A DNA stretch of 13,217 nt, taken from the NCBI GenBank assembly GCA_041920505.1, contig JBHGXV010000043.1:1-13217 (forward strand), in the 5' to 3' direction. The DNA is from JBHGXV01 sp041920505. GTDB lineage: Bacteria > Bacillota > Bacilli > Brevibacillales > Brevibacillaceae. Both the position numbers and the translations under genes were made by a program. The notes under the pieces were generated by a model, which had not been told where the DNA came from, did not search any database, and saw only the letters and a list, made by a program, of their open reading frames with translations. This document shows positions 12,913 through 13,217 of this stretch, piece after piece (the stretch's first letter is position 1; each line of letters starts with the position of its first letter).

Positions 12913-13217
12913 TCAGAGTTTCTCGATCGCTTCCACCAACAGCTTGTTCACCAGCGGCGGATTTGCCTTTCCTTTGGTCTGTTTCATCACCTGACCGACC
13001 AGGTAGCCGATCGCCTGCTTTTTCCCCGCCTGGTAGTCTGCCACGGACTGCGGGTTGGCCGCGATCACGTCGTCGACGATCCGTTTCAGCTCACCCTCGT
13101 CACTGATCTGTACCAATCCCTGTTCCTCGACGATTTTGGCGGGGTCTTTGCCGGTCTCCACCATCTCTTTAAACACGGTCTTGGCGATCTTGGTGGAAAT
13201 CGTGCCCTTCTCGATCA
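12913..13217 (-). CDS. gatB: Aspartyl/glutamyl-tRNA amidotransferase subunit B, C-terminal part
   Basis: The visible 101 residues are the C-terminal tRNA-binding (GatB/YqeY-like) domain of GatB, which with GatA and GatC amidates Glu-tRNA(Gln) or Asp-tRNA(Asn). Matching features include IEKGTISTKIAKTVFKEM, the IVEEQGLVQISDEGELK segment, and the final QVMKQTKGKANPPLVNKLL. The stop is TGA at 12913-12915. The start and catalytic body lie beyond the right edge. Confidence 0.92.
   Translation of the reverse strand, partial: IEKGTISTKIAKTVFKEMVETGKDPAKIVEEQGLVQISDEGELKRIVDDVIAANPQSVADYQAGKKQAIGYLVGQVMKQTKGKANPPLVNKLLVEAIEKL

Overview
The window looks like Bacillales (Firmicutes) chromosome. Its right two thirds (about 4.27-13.2 kb) are GC-rich, gap-poor and carry ordinary housekeeping genes. 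The pairing of a DgkB-type lipid kinase with an RlmCD-type rRNA methyltransferase, near a gatB gene on the same strand, matches the gatCAB-dgkB-rlmCD order known from Bacillus subtilis. The left third (1 to about 4.26 kb) is clearly richer in A/T and gap-rich, and holds mobile and defence-type genes. I cannot name the species.

Left third. Positions 1 to about 141 are the right end of an IS256-family insertion sequence: the last 31 transposase codons plus the terminal sequence. It has landed in, and cut off, a gene for a SIR2-domain protein of the antiphage type (142-315, minus strand). Next comes an AT-rich gap, then an intact minus-strand gene (858-1553) whose product resembles class III nucleotide cyclase or palm-type catalytic domains. 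It has a readable promoter covered by a palindrome. About 1955-2300 holds no convincing gene but a dense run of hairpins and a duplicated 14-16 nt motif, which I propose as a structured RNA or recombination region. A 33-codon minus-strand ORF with a strong ribosome binding site lies between two 32-bp direct repeats. A large serine recombinase gene follows on the plus strand. It has a good start and all expected domains, but is broken by an in-frame amber codon at codon 38, and it runs without a stop into the antisense of the neighbouring methyltransferase gene.

Junction. At about 4.24-4.27 kb composition changes abruptly, exactly at the 3' end of the methyltransferase gene. The simplest reading is that a serine-integrase element carrying the SIR2 and cyclase-like cargo integrated at the end of rlmD, with its integrase gene beside the attachment site. 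The element is probably decaying: the integrase has a stop and the SIR2 gene has an IS.

Right part. rlmD and dgkB (minus) form a pair. A ROK glucokinase gene (plus) diverges from dgkB and shares a bidirectional terminator with the convergent operon on its right. That minus-strand operon reads CbiX/SirB-type chelatase, NatA-type ATPase, NatB-type permease, then an EamA exporter; its promoter overlaps a Fur-like box. A GNAT acetyltransferase gene diverges from it. At the right edge, gatB (partial) is followed by an unrecognised 115-residue gene, whose stop codon lies inside a 264-bp imperfect palindrome. That palindrome is the most conspicuous unexplained structure in the chromosomal part.
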